Of a DNA stretch of 64,000 nt, positions 45,220 to 54,148 are shown one piece after another. This stretch comes from Sinorhizobium arboris LMG 14919 (lineage in GTDB: Bacteria; Pseudomonadota; Alphaproteobacteria; Rhizobiales; Rhizobiaceae). The first letter of the stretch is position 1, and each line of letters begins with the position of its first letter. The notes beneath the pieces were generated by a model. The model did not search any database. It was not told where the DNA came from and worked only from the letters and a program-made list of their open reading frames with translations. The position numbers and the translations under genes were made by a program. The stretch is from contig NZ_KE386497.1 in the NCBI RefSeq assembly GCF_000427465.1, positions 727,318-791,317 of the forward strand, read 5' to 3'.

Positions 45220-45702
45220 TTACGGACCAAACAGGCGACGGTTCCAGTAAACCGGTTGATGCAGGCTCGCCGCGAGATGCGGGAATTGCGGATGCGCAGG
45301 ATTGATCAGAATATTGTTTTCTGGTCTCGCGACGACGCTTGGCACGAGCAGGATGGTACTGCGCCTTTGCAGGCACCATTCCTCGCCAAAAGCCTTGCTG
45401 ACGGTCGCGGGCATCGAATCCCAGCCCGGCAATGCCGGTTGCGGCAGCACCTCATAGCTCGTTCCGCTTGGGATCGTGATTTCCACGTAATGCTGGTTCG
45501 GCGGCAGCCGTCCGCTGCCGTGGACCAGCTTTTCGAGCAGCGCGGTCGAGTAATGCTCCGATGTGTAGATCAGCGGACTGCCGGGCGTATTCCATCGCCC
45601 CGGCGCAATTGTTGACCCCGTCGCATCGAAGATCGGATACGTTCCCGCTGGATCCCCTATTCGATAGCACGTCAGCGTTCGATCGAGAATCTGCGCCGTC
45701 AC
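45220..45702 (-). CDS. RES-domain toxin
   Basis: A 160-residue protein with the RES fold: YRIGDP, then GRWNTPGSPLIYTSEHYSTA with the conserved Arg and Tyr, ALLEKLVHG with the conserved Glu, and a C-terminal AARPENNILINPAHPQF-type block ending RRLFGP. RES toxins degrade NAD+ and stop growth. Its start overlaps the antitoxin stop (ATGA), typical for a Xre-RES operon. All core residues I can place are present, so it should be active. Confidence 0.9.
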   Translation of the reverse strand: MTAQILDRTLTCYRIGDPAGTYPIFDATGSTIAPGRWNTPGSPLIYTSEHYSTALLEKLVHGSGRLPPNQHYVEITIPSGTSYEVLPQPALPGWDSMPATVSKAFGEEWCLQRRSTILLVPSVVARPENNILINPAHPQFPHLAASLHQPVYWNRRLFGP

Positions 45703-46127
45703 GCAGCGCTGCCGTATTTGAGGGCGCTCAGAATATCGAGCACCATTTCGGCGCCAAACTCGCTTTGAATGACGACGTCGATCGGCCGCCTATCCTCGAT
45801 CATCGGATGAGCGTGAAACAGGAAATCGCGCGCTTCGTTGGGATCTCGCCAAACCTCCAGCGCCAAGCTCCAGACACGGGCAATGCGTGCAAGCCGGGTC
45901 CCCTCCTCCGGCGACAATATCTTTGCGCTCTTGCGCCGCTCATAGGTCGCCCGCGGCACCAAGCGATACTTGAATTGCGTGTCAGACGGCGCGACGAGAT
46001 TGGACATTCGCTCGACAGTGCCAATCGGCAATCCCTGCTCGATTTGGGTAATCAAGCCGATCGGCGATTGGGGCACAGCCTTTGAGGGAAGACCAAGCAC
46101 CTCGGCAACGCTGGAAAAAGCTAGCAT
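45699..46127 (-). CDS. Xre/MbcA/ParS-type antitoxin of the RES toxin
   Basis: A 142-residue protein; the ATG at 46127 has an AGGAG Shine-Dalgarno (GTG at 46133 is an alternative). The N-terminal part (AEVLGLPSKAVPQSPIGLIT, LPIGTVERMSNLV) is the DNA-binding region. The C-terminal domain has IARVWSLALEVWRDPNEARD and FLFHAHPMIEDRRPIDV, the MbcA/ParS (DUF2384) signature that blocks the RES active site. It precedes the toxin, as usual. The promoter lies at 46128-46200. Confidence 0.9.
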   Translation of the reverse strand: MLAFSSVAEVLGLPSKAVPQSPIGLITQIEQGLPIGTVERMSNLVAPSDTQFKYRLVPRATYERRKSAKILSPEEGTRLARIARVWSLALEVWRDPNEARDFLFHAHPMIEDRRPIDVVIQSEFGAEMVLDILSALKYGSAA

Positions 46128-46199
46128 GAACACTCCTGTTCACTTGAGACAAAATGTAGTATCAACTGAGGCGAACGTCAAGTCAGCGAAGGCGGGGGG

Positions 46200-46420
46200 T
46201 TATGACAATATTGCCGTGACGATACGGCCCGTTGCACCTGAGGATTGGAAAGCCGGCATTGGCGACAAGACATCAAGCCTTCCCCAGCTTTCGATCGCCT
46301 TGCTCACCGGGCGTTCGCCTAGGCTCTCATCGGACAGTTCGCCCATGACCAGCGCAACATCCGTCCCGCCCTTTCTTACCTGACGCGTAAGCTGCTCCAA
46401 AGCGTCTGCCGACTTGGGCT
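46200..46420 (-). pseudogene. Fragment of a short-chain dehydrogenase
   Basis: The frame reads [20 protein letters not shown], then [20 protein letters not shown] and GRLDVLSPMPAFQ, the middle of an SDR in which NNAAFQ has decayed to PMPAFQ. The Rossmann glycines and the Ser-Tyr-Lys catalytic part are missing. It is joined to the etfA fragment. Confidence 0.6.
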
Positions 46421-46830
46421 TCGAAGAGATCCATGACGAGGCCGCAGTCGGCAAGCTGGAAGATCAGTGCCTCCTCGTCCTTGTTGATCGATACGATGAC
46501 CTTCGAGTCCTTCATGACGGCAAGGTGCTGGATGGCGCCCGAAATGCCACAGGCGATGTAGAGGTCGGGGGCGACCACCTTTCCGGTCTGGCCGACCTGC
46601 CAGTTGTTCGGCGCATGGCCGGCGTCGACGGCAGCGCGCGAGGCGCCGACGGCGGCGCCGAGCTTATGGGCGACCGGCAGGATGACCTCCTTGAACTTCT
46701 CCGAAGAGCCTAGCGCGCGGCCGCGGGAGATAATGATCTTCGCCGAGGTCAGTTCCGGACGGTCGGAGGACGAGAGCTTGTCCTTGATGAATGTAGACAA
46801 AGAAAAAGTGGCCGCCGCCGGGACCTGTTC
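46421..46830 (-). pseudogene. etfA: C-terminal fragment of electron transfer flavoprotein alpha subunit
   Basis: The frame contains [60 protein letters not shown] and [20 protein letters not shown], the FAD-binding C-terminal domain of EtfA. The N-terminal half is missing and the sequence degenerates at the 3' end, where it meets the SDR fragment. Nonfunctional. Confidence 0.8.
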
Positions 46831-47040
46831 GACGGCAGCCGAGTTGCTGCCCTGGGAGGCAGACGGGAAGACTGTAGTTCGCGCGGTGATGACCCGCTTT
46901 GGCTCGCTTACCTCGGATTGGATTCCCAACCGCCGACCGCGAGGAAGTAGGTTTCAGCCCAATGGCAGAAAGAATGCTTCCTATCCAGTGCTGCGCGATG
47001 GGAAGGGCGATCACCAGCCGCCCTCCCCCTTAGACCCATC

Positions 47041-48366
47041 TTAGATGTCGGTAGTCATCGTTGGCAGTGGCCGCGTCAGGACACGGGTCTTCCCCAGAAG
47101 ATAAACCAATCCTAACCCAAGCCAGCCGAATCCCAATCCGATGGCCACACGATCAAGGCTGAGAAAGAGGCTGGCGCAGAACAAAGCTCCCGCAACAGAA
47201 ACCAGCATCAGCAGAGCGCGGCCGCTTCGCTCTTCCGGTTGTTTCAAAAGGTAGCCAATGACGCAGATATTGACGGCGAAGAACGCTGTGAACGCGCCAA
47301 AGTTGATGAAGGAGGTCGATGTCGTGATATCGAACTTGATTGCGCCGAGCATCACCACACCGACCAGGATGATGTTCACAACAGGCGTCTTCAGACGAGG
47401 ATTGATGTAGCCAAACGGGGCGCTGGGAATAACGTTATCGCGGCCCATCACCAGGAGGAGCCGAGATGCGCTCGCATGCGCGCACAGTCCGGCGGCGAAG
47501 AAGGCAATGGCGACCACCAGCGTAAAGATGGTCTTGAACGTTTCGCCGCCCACTTGACCGACGATCTCGTAGGCCGCGGTATCGACGCTGTCGAACGTCA
47601 ACGACGGATGCACCACCATCATCAGGTAGGTGGCGACGATGAAGATCCCGCCGCCAAAAACTGTCGCGATCATGATCGCGCGCGGAATCGACTGACGCGG
47701 ATTGACCGTCTCCTCGGAAAGGGTCGAAATCGCGTCAAAGCCGAGGAACGAGTAGCATGCGACCGCGGCGCCAGCCATGATCATCGACCAGTTGGTCTGA
47801 TCGTTGGTGAAGGGCTTTGCCGAGAACAACTCACCGTCAGGAAGGTGGCTGACGGCCACGACGCACAGATATGCCAGCATCGCTACCATCAGGAGTTGGG
47901 TGGCCATGATGATCAGATTGATACGGTCTGTAAGCTTGATGCCAAGGGTGTTGACTATCGTCGACAATACCGCGACGCCAACGACCCAAAAAGGGAACGG
48001 CACCGCGGGGGCGAGCGTAGACAGACTGGTCGCCGTCAAGAGGCATATGACCATCGGAATAAAGAAATAGTCCAGGAGAAGCACCCATCCGACGATAAAG
48101 CCGGAAATTGGCCCAAATACTTTCGAGGTGTAGGTGTAAGCCGAGCCCGCAACAGGGTTGCGTGAAGCCATGAAGCCGTAGCTGGCCGCGGTTGCGAGCA
48201 TTGCCAGGGTTGCTACGACGTAGGCAGTGGCAACAGCTCCGCCGGTCTTGACTGCGATAGCGCCGAAGGTCGCGATAACGACGAGCGGCGACATGTAGGA
48301 AAGGCCAAACATCGCGGCCGATGTTGTGCTGAGCCTCCTGTCGAGTTTTACGTGTTCATTTGACAC
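47041..48366 (-). CDS. APC-family amino acid/amine permease
   Basis: A 441-residue inner-membrane transporter with 12 membrane segments. It starts at GTG 48366 behind GGAGAA. The first helix has the unwound motif GLSYMSPLVVIATFGAIAVK, and the family segments NPVAGSAYTYTSKVFGPISG and FLGFDAISTLSEETVNPRQS are present. It is the last gene of the leftward operon, 58 nt after the amidohydrolase gene, and presumably imports the amine or amino acid degraded by the cluster. The sequence resembles PuuP/YeeF-type permeases, but the substrate cannot be read. Confidence 0.92.
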   Translation of the reverse strand: MSNEHVKLDRRLSTTSAAMFGLSYMSPLVVIATFGAIAVKTGGAVATAYVVATLAMLATAASYGFMASRNPVAGSAYTYTSKVFGPISGFIVGWVLLLDYFFIPMVICLLTATSLSTLAPAVPFPFWVVGVAVLSTIVNTLGIKLTDRINLIIMATQLLMVAMLAYLCVVAVSHLPDGELFSAKPFTNDQTNWSMIMAGAAVACYSFLGFDAISTLSEETVNPRQSIPRAIMIATVFGGGIFIVATYLMMVVHPSLTFDSVDTAAYEIVGQVGGETFKTIFTLVVAIAFFAAGLCAHASASRLLLVMGRDNVIPSAPFGYINPRLKTPVVNIILVGVVMLGAIKFDITTSTSFINFGAFTAFFAVNICVIGYLLKQPEERSGRALLMLVSVAGALFCASLFLSLDRVAIGLGFGWLGLGLVYLLGKTRVLTRPLPTMTTDI

Positions 48367-48424
48367 TGTTATGTTCTCCTCTGTGGTTCTGGGCTAACCA
48401 CCGGACATCAGCCGGAGGTTTTCA

Positions 48425-49186
48425 CTACTGCTTCTTTGGGGTCAGCATTCCTTTCAAGATGCGATGAAAACGGTCTGCCCAACCCGTTTCACCCTCTTTG
48501 TCGGAGATGAGATCGTTCCGGATCTCGATCATGGCGCCCGCGAAACCGAACGGGGCAGTGTGTCGCTCGATCGTGTGATACACACCATCGGTTGGCGCAT
48601 ATGGTTCGTTGTCGCCTACGACCAGATCGGGGTCCTGTCTCAGAGCGCTGAGAAGTTGTTGGGAAAGCCTGGTATCGTCGTTGTGAAGGATGCCCACATG
48701 CCAAGGTCTTTTGGCACCCTTGTAGACTGGGGTGTAGCTGTGGATCGAAATGAGCCATGGTGAACGCTGGTTGCGCCCATCAATGATCCGATCAACCGCG
48801 GCATGGAACGGCTCGTAGACCTCGGCGCAGCGGGTCGATCGCTCGACATCCGACAAGGCGGCGTTTCCGGGAATCTCCGTCGTCTCGCTCAGCTTGATGA
48901 TTGATCCCGGATGGTCGGGCTCCCGATTGATATCGAGCACCAATCTCGACACGTTCGCATAAACGAGTGGCGCGTCGAGAAGGTCAGAAAGCTTCTCGGC
49001 AACGCCGAGCGCACCGGGATCCCAAGCGATATGTTCTGTGAGTTTCTCCGGCGGAAGTCCCAACCCATCAAGATGGGGCGGGACGTAGTTGGACGCGTGC
49101 TCGCAGATCAAAACGATCTGCGAGTTGCCATCCTCATTCCGGACACTGACGGGCGTCCGATCAGCGAGGAATGGTTCGACCCCCAT
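48425..49186 (-). CDS. N-formylglutamate amidohydrolase-family enzyme
   Basis: A 253-residue protein of the N-formylglutamate deformylase family: VLICEHASNYVPPHLDGLGL with the metal-binding Glu-His, HIAWDPGALGVAEKLSDLL, VSRLVLDINREPDHPGSI and LISIHSYTPVY. The family cleaves N-formyl or related N-acyl glutamates. The ATG lies 2 nt after the aminotransferase stop, so the two are tightly coupled. In this cluster it could release glutamate from a glutamyl conjugate rather than work in histidine degradation, as no hut genes are near. Confidence 0.9.
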   Translation of the reverse strand: MGVEPFLADRTPVSVRNEDGNSQIVLICEHASNYVPPHLDGLGLPPEKLTEHIAWDPGALGVAEKLSDLLDAPLVYANVSRLVLDINREPDHPGSIIKLSETTEIPGNAALSDVERSTRCAEVYEPFHAAVDRIIDGRNQRSPWLISIHSYTPVYKGAKRPWHVGILHNDDTRLSQQLLSALRQDPDLVVGDNEPYAPTDGVYHTIERHTAPFGFAGAMIEIRNDLISDKEGETGWADRFHRILKGMLTPKKQ

Positions 49187-49188
49187 GG

Positions 49189-50565
49189 TTACGCCACCTC
49201 GCCCTTCACCGTGCCGTAAACGACGTCGAGAACTTCCTTGAGCACGGCGAGAAGTTCCTCGATCTGACCGTGTGTGGAGATGAAAGGCGGAGCAAGAACG
49301 ACCGATGAACCCAATGGACGGATGATAAATCCCCGATCGCGGGCTTCTTTCGAAATCCGCTCGCCGATGCGCAAATCACCGGAGAACGATTGCTTCGTCT
49401 TCTTATCAGCAACCGTCTCGAGCGCGCCCATCAGGCCCATTCCCCGCGCTTCTCCGATCATCGGATGATCCGCCAGCGCGCGGAGGCCGGATTGGAACGT
49501 CTCGCTCACGGATTTCACATTCTCGAAAACGCCCTCTTCAGTGATGATCCGAATTGCCTCAAGCGAAATCGCACATCCAACCGGATGGCCGCCGGTGGTG
49601 AACCCATGCGGAAACTCTTCCCAAACCTCACTTGCTGCTGTCGCCCGCTTGTCGATGTCAGCCGAGAGCATGACGGCGCCCATCGGGAAGTAACCGGCAG
49701 ACATACTCTTCGAAGCAACGATGATGTCCGGCTGTTGTCCGACTGCCAGCGTCCCCCAGAGGCTGCCGGTGCGGCCAAAGCCGCAGATCACTTCGTCTGC
49801 GATCAACGGAATGCCATACCTTTGGAGGACCGGCTGGATCTTCGCAAAGTAGGTCGCCGGCGGAACAATGACGCCACCTGCGCCCATCACTGGCTCGGCG
49901 AACATGCCGGCGATCGTCTCGGGGCCTTCCTGAAGGATTCGTGTCTCCAGGTTGGCAGCAAGACGAGCAGCGAATTCATCGTCGCCCTCGCCGGGCAGTG
50001 CGAAACGCCAAGCGTGGGGGCAATCGAGTGTGACGATTTCCGGGCCCGGAAGCCCGAAGGCCTTAACGTAGTCCTTGCCGGTCAGCGCCGAGGCCATGAC
50101 CGTGGCGCCATGATATGCATTCTTGCGAGTCAGAAGTTTGCGGCGCTCAGGCCTGCCTTCGGCAGCCCACATCATCCAGAGCAGCTTGACAATGGATTCG
50201 TTGGCTTCCGATCCGGAGTTGGTGAAGAACACGCGGCTCATCGGCGCAGGTGCGAGCTTGAGCATCCGTTCCGCCAGTTCAACGGTCGGCTTCGAGTTGC
50301 GGCCGAAGAACGTGTGATAGCCGGGGAACTCCTGATACTGCTTGAGTGCTGCATCGCTAAGGCGCCGCTCGGAGAAGCCGAGCGTCATGTTCCACAGACC
50401 GGAATTCCCTTCAAAGTACCGGCGGCCGACAGTGTCAATGATATAGGGACCTTCTCCGTGATCAATGATTACGGGGCCATCCGTTTTTAGCGAAGGAAGA
50501 TCAGTGAACGTGTGGAAGAAGCTAGTCGCTTCGCGGCGCTCCCAAGACTGGGCTGCAATATTCAT
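49189..50565 (-). CDS. Class III (omega) aminotransferase
   Basis: A 458-residue PLP enzyme. Family motifs are FFTNSGSEANESIVKLLWMM (cofactor phosphate), LIADEVICGFGRTGSLWG (the Asp that binds the pyridine) and PDIIVASKSMSAGYFPMGAV with the catalytic Lys. The length is normal. A GGAGGAG ribosome-binding site precedes the ATG. Enzymes of this subgroup transaminate primary amines or omega-amino acids with pyruvate or 2-oxoglutarate. It is the first gene of the leftward operon, downstream of the shared operator. Confidence 0.93.
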   Translation of the reverse strand: MNIAAQSWERREATSFFHTFTDLPSLKTDGPVIIDHGEGPYIIDTVGRRYFEGNSGLWNMTLGFSERRLSDAALKQYQEFPGYHTFFGRNSKPTVELAERMLKLAPAPMSRVFFTNSGSEANESIVKLLWMMWAAEGRPERRKLLTRKNAYHGATVMASALTGKDYVKAFGLPGPEIVTLDCPHAWRFALPGEGDDEFAARLAANLETRILQEGPETIAGMFAEPVMGAGGVIVPPATYFAKIQPVLQRYGIPLIADEVICGFGRTGSLWGTLAVGQQPDIIVASKSMSAGYFPMGAVMLSADIDKRATAASEVWEEFPHGFTTGGHPVGCAISLEAIRIITEEGVFENVKSVSETFQSGLRALADHPMIGEARGMGLMGALETVADKKTKQSFSGDLRIGERISKEARDRGFIIRPLGSSVVLAPPFISTHGQIEELLAVLKEVLDVVYGTVKGEVA

Positions 50566-50609
50566 GAGGTCTCCTCCGATTAGGGACGACAGATTCTGTT
50601 CTTGGCATT

Positions 50610-50636
50610 AATTGCGTTTTGATGAGGCAAAACACT
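50610..50636. promoter_or_regulatory. Shared 27-nt motif in the divergent promoter region, candidate GntR operator
   Basis: AATTGCGTTTT, then 8 nt, then AAAACACT at 50610-50636, with an inverted GTTTT-N8-AAAAC core. The same motif, with the same spacing and orientation, occurs at 58843-58869 before the GntR gene. It lies in the 375-nt region between the two operons (50566-50940), which otherwise holds no gene, 45 nt before the aminotransferase start. Confidence 0.65.
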
Positions 50637-50940
50637 AAGCGTGATCGAACACCATCTTGCGGATTTTGTCAATTCATGTTCAAAGTGCTTTTTGCGAGAC
50701 AGGGGCAAACGAGCCGCGTCTCGGCCGGAGGACATCGCAAAATGGCGCTTCTACGGGATGTTTTCCGCATCCGAATCTATTTGCCGGTGTTTTCAAAGGC
50801 CGAGAAATCTCGGGAGCTCGGCTAAAGGTGTGCCAGATGCGCGGGTGACGGAGTGTGCGCTTAGCCTGCGTAAGATGCAATTGACGTTTTTTTGGTGGCT
50901 GACCCAGCTGTAGGGCCGGCCTGCTTCGGAGGAGAAGAGA

Positions 50941-52386
50941 TTGAACTACGAGTTTTTTCCACGCCGCGACGCGGTTCGTTCGACCGAGATCGACGGCACC
51001 TTGGGACTGAGAAGGGAGTCACCCGCGGGTCGGTTGACGCTCGACGAGTTGAGGGATGCGGTTTCCAAGGGGGAAATTGACACCGTCATTGTTGCTATGA
51101 CCGACATGCAGGGCCGTCTCATCGGCAAACGCCTCACCGCCCGCTTTTTCCTTGAAACGAATGTGTCGCCGCAGCTTTTCTGCGACTATTTCCTTGCTAC
51201 CGATATGGAGATGACGCTCGTTCCCGGATACGAGTCATCCTCCTGGGCAAAAGGTTACGGTGACTTCGCTTTGGTCCCGGATATCTCGACGTTGCGGGCG
51301 ATACCATGGTTGCCGAAAACCGCCCTTGTTCTATCGGATGTCACGACATCTGGCGGTGTGCCCTTGAACCATTCTCCGCGCCAGGTCCTTCGGCGACAGC
51401 TCGATCGACTGGCAAAGTGCGGTTTTGCCGCGGACATGGCAGCAGAGCTCGAGTTCTATCTCTTCAATCAAACGTTCGAGGAGGCCCGTTCGGGGAAATA
51501 CGACAATCTGAAGTTCTCAAGCTGGTATCCTGAAGACGGCCACATTTTCCAAACTTCCAAAGACGAGCCCTACATTCGCTCGATCCGCAACCTGATGGAG
51601 CTCGCGGATATCCCTATCGAAGGTTCAAAAGCCGAGTGCAGCCCGGGCCAGCAGGAAATCAACCTCCAATACGCCGAGGCTCTGGAAACCTGCGATCGTC
51701 TCGTCCTCTACAAGAACGGGTGCAAGGAAATTGCCTATCAGATGGGTAAGTCAGTGAGCTTTATGGCAAAGCTGAGCGAAACCCTTTCCGGTAATTCGTG
51801 CCACATCCACCTTTCACTTCGCAATCTGGAAACGGGAGCATCCGGCTTCTTCGATCCATCGCGCGAAGACGGTATGTCCGACGTTTTCAAGCAGTTTCTG
51901 GCCGGCGCAATCAAACACGCGCCGGCTGCCACTTACTTTTATGCTCCGAACATCAACTCCTATAAGCGCTTCACCGCTGGGACTTTTGCGCCGACGCGGC
52001 TGGCTTGGTCGGTTGACAACCGAACCACCGCCTATCGCGTCCTGGGCCAAGGTAAGTCCTTGCGGTTCGAATGCCGCGTTCCAGGCGCCGATGCCAACCC
52101 ATACTTGGCATTCGCGGCACTGATCGCCAGCGGCTTGCAGGGAATTGAGGAGGAGTTGGTACTCCAGGATGCGTTCGCTGGCGACGCTTACGAAGCAGAC
52201 AATGTGCCTCGGATACCTGGCGCGCTGTATCGATCTCTTGATCAACTCGAAGCTTCTTGCGCGTTTGAGAAAGCGCTCGGAGAAGACGTCGTCAGACATT
52301 ACCTCCATTGCGGCCGTTGGGAACTCGGCGCTTTCGAAGGCGCTGTGACGGACTGGGAAAAGCTCCGGCTGTTCGAGCGTTGCTGA
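50941..52386 (+). CDS. Glutamine synthetase-family ligase (gamma-glutamylamide synthetase type)
   Basis: A 481-residue protein starting at a TTG behind GGAGGAGAAG. It has the GS fold: N-terminal beta-grasp with MTDMQGRLIGKRLTARFFLE, then the catalytic barrel with the metal-ligand AAELEFYLF, AECSPGQQEINLQYAEAL, GNSCHIHLSLRN and RCxVPGADANPYLAFAALIA segments. It lacks the adenylylation site of housekeeping GlnA and resembles PuuA-type enzymes that ligate glutamate to amines or polyamines. It is the first gene of the rightward operon. Confidence 0.9.
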   Translation: MNYEFFPRRDAVRSTEIDGTLGLRRESPAGRLTLDELRDAVSKGEIDTVIVAMTDMQGRLIGKRLTARFFLETNVSPQLFCDYFLATDMEMTLVPGYESSSWAKGYGDFALVPDISTLRAIPWLPKTALVLSDVTTSGGVPLNHSPRQVLRRQLDRLAKCGFAADMAAELEFYLFNQTFEEARSGKYDNLKFSSWYPEDGHIFQTSKDEPYIRSIRNLMELADIPIEGSKAECSPGQQEINLQYAEALETCDRLVLYKNGCKEIAYQMGKSVSFMAKLSETLSGNSCHIHLSLRNLETGASGFFDPSREDGMSDVFKQFLAGAIKHAPAATYFYAPNINSYKRFTAGTFAPTRLAWSVDNRTTAYRVLGQGKSLRFECRVPGADANPYLAFAALIASGLQGIEEELVLQDAFAGDAYEADNVPRIPGALYRSLDQLEASCAFEKALGEDVVRHYLHCGRWELGAFEGAVTDWEKLRLFERC

Positions 52387-52411
52387 TCTGGGAACATAAG
52401 AGGTCTATAAA

Positions 52412-53800
52412 ATGGCATCGTTTGAAACGATAACCCCGGTTGACGGTTCCGTATTGCTGGTGCGGGAACGCCCCACGGCTCGGGAGGTGGACGCAGCGCT
52501 TTCCAGGGCAGCTAACGGCTTTAGAGCATGGCGTGACTGGTCGCTGGAACGCCGAATTGAGCTTCTCGAACGCGCGGTTGCGGCATTCGTAGGCGATAAG
52601 GAAGCCATTGCCGAAGAAATCACGAGGCAAATCGGCCGTCCAATCGCCTACAGCGGCGGCGAGGTGAACGGGTTTGAGGCGCGCGCTCGGACTATGCTGC
52701 GGCTGGCTCCAGAAGCACTCTCCCCTCATGTTCCGCCCGCGATCGACGGCTTCGAGCGCGATATTCAGCGCGCTCCGCTCGGGATAGTCGCTGTTCTGGC
52801 TCCGTGGAACTATCCGTTTCTTGCCGCCGTCAACGCGGTAATGCCTGCACTTGCAGCCGGAAACGTGGTCGTCTTGAAGCACTCCGACCAGACACCCCTG
52901 GCGGCAGAGCGGATGGATCAGGCATTCCGCTACGCCGGCTTGCCCGACGGTGTTTTCCAGTATCTCCACATTGACCATGACCAGGTCGCTGAGATGATCG
53001 CTGATCCCCGTGTTGCCTATGTTTGCTTCACCGGATCCGTGACCGGAGGCCATGCCGTTCAGCGTGCTCTCGCGAGATCCTTCACTTCCGCGGGACTCGA
53101 GTTAGGCGGCAAAGATCCGGCTTATGTTCGCGAAGACGCCAACATCGATTACGCTATCGCGAACATAGCGGAGGGAATCTTCTTCAACTCGGGGCAAAGC
53201 TGCTGCGGCATCGAACGCGTTTACGTGCATGAGCGGCATTTCAATACTGTGGTTGATGGGCTCGTCGCCTACGCGGAGCAGCTGAAGCTCGGCGATCCGA
53301 GAGACCACAGCACGACCCTCGGTCCCATGGTGAAAACCTCAGCGGCGAACTCTGTCCGCGACCAAATCAACAAAGCTTTAGCTCAAGGGGCGCGTTCCCT
53401 CGTTGATGCGAGGAAATTTGCTGCAGATACTGGCCGCACAGCCTATCTTGCACCGCAGATTATTATCAACTGCGATCATTCGATGTCGATCATGAGCGAA
53501 GAAACGTTTGGTCCGGTGGCAGGCGTGATGGCTGTCAGATCCGACCGGGAGGCGGTGCGCCTTATGAACGACAGCCGCTACGGGCTCACCGCATCGATCT
53601 GGACTTCGGATCGTGACGCAGCGCGCGCAATTGGTGATCAGCTTGAAACCGGCACTGTGTTCATGAACCGCTGCGATTACCTCGATCCCGAGCTTGCCTG
53701 GACCGGCGTAAAGGATTCAGGTCGAGGAGCGACATTGTCGCGGCTGGGCTTCGACTATCTCACACGCCCAAAGTCCTACCATTTCAAGCTGAGCGTTTGA
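52412..53800 (+). CDS. NAD(P)-dependent aldehyde dehydrogenase
   Basis: A 462-residue ALDH. The NAD-binding FTGSVTGGHAVQRALA segment, the ELGGKDP loop with the general-base Glu, and the nucleophile in FNSGQSCCGIERVYVHE are intact. The C-terminal EETFGPVAGVMAVRSDREAV segment is also normal. It starts 25 nt after the ligase gene. It would oxidise the aldehyde produced by transamination or amine oxidation to an acid. The protein is somewhat short for an ALDH, but the core is complete. Confidence 0.93.
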   Translation: MASFETITPVDGSVLLVRERPTAREVDAALSRAANGFRAWRDWSLERRIELLERAVAAFVGDKEAIAEEITRQIGRPIAYSGGEVNGFEARARTMLRLAPEALSPHVPPAIDGFERDIQRAPLGIVAVLAPWNYPFLAAVNAVMPALAAGNVVVLKHSDQTPLAAERMDQAFRYAGLPDGVFQYLHIDHDQVAEMIADPRVAYVCFTGSVTGGHAVQRALARSFTSAGLELGGKDPAYVREDANIDYAIANIAEGIFFNSGQSCCGIERVYVHERHFNTVVDGLVAYAEQLKLGDPRDHSTTLGPMVKTSAANSVRDQINKALAQGARSLVDARKFAADTGRTAYLAPQIIINCDHSMSIMSEETFGPVAGVMAVRSDREAVRLMNDSRYGLTASIWTSDRDAARAIGDQLETGTVFMNRCDYLDPELAWTGVKDSGRGATLSRLGFDYLTRPKSYHFKLSV

Positions 53801-53809
53801 GGTGCCGAC

Positions 53810-54148
53810 ATGTCGAGATACTCGCTTCAAGAGGAAGACAAGCAATACATCGACGAGTTTATGAAAAAACCGATCGGCTATCACAGCCCGGGACTCCAGC
53901 GCGTGCTGAACGTCATGCGCGGCGGAGATGTCAATGGGAAATACGTCTTAGTCATCCTCGAGCCGTATCGCAGATGGGCGCTCGGTCGGCTTCCTGCTCG
54001 CCGTGGCGAGCCAATCTCGCTGGTGGAGGGTGTGGAATATACCTGCCAACTGCAAGCTGAACGCGACGTGTTCATTCGCCGGTGGAGGGATCTGACCGGC
54101 GAAGACATCAGCGATGCATTAAACAGGGAGGGTTCCGCAAATGCTTAA
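53810..54148 (+). CDS. N,N-dimethylformamidase-like small subunit
   Basis: A 112-residue basic protein directly before the large subunit, with an 8-bp overlap. It starts 9 nt after the aldehyde dehydrogenase stop. DMFase small subunits have this size (about 15 kDa) and position. Visible segments are YIDEFMKKPIGYHSPGLQRV and YVLVILEPYRRWALGRLPAR. The identification rests on size, order and coupling to the large subunit. Confidence 0.75.
   Translation: MSRYSLQEEDKQYIDEFMKKPIGYHSPGLQRVLNVMRGGDVNGKYVLVILEPYRRWALGRLPARRGEPISLVEGVEYTCQLQAERDVFIRRWRDLTGEDISDALNREGSANA

Noticed and set aside
49390..50490. A 366-codon frame opposite the aminotransferase.
   Set aside because: It is a codon-bias shadow without a domain or start signal.
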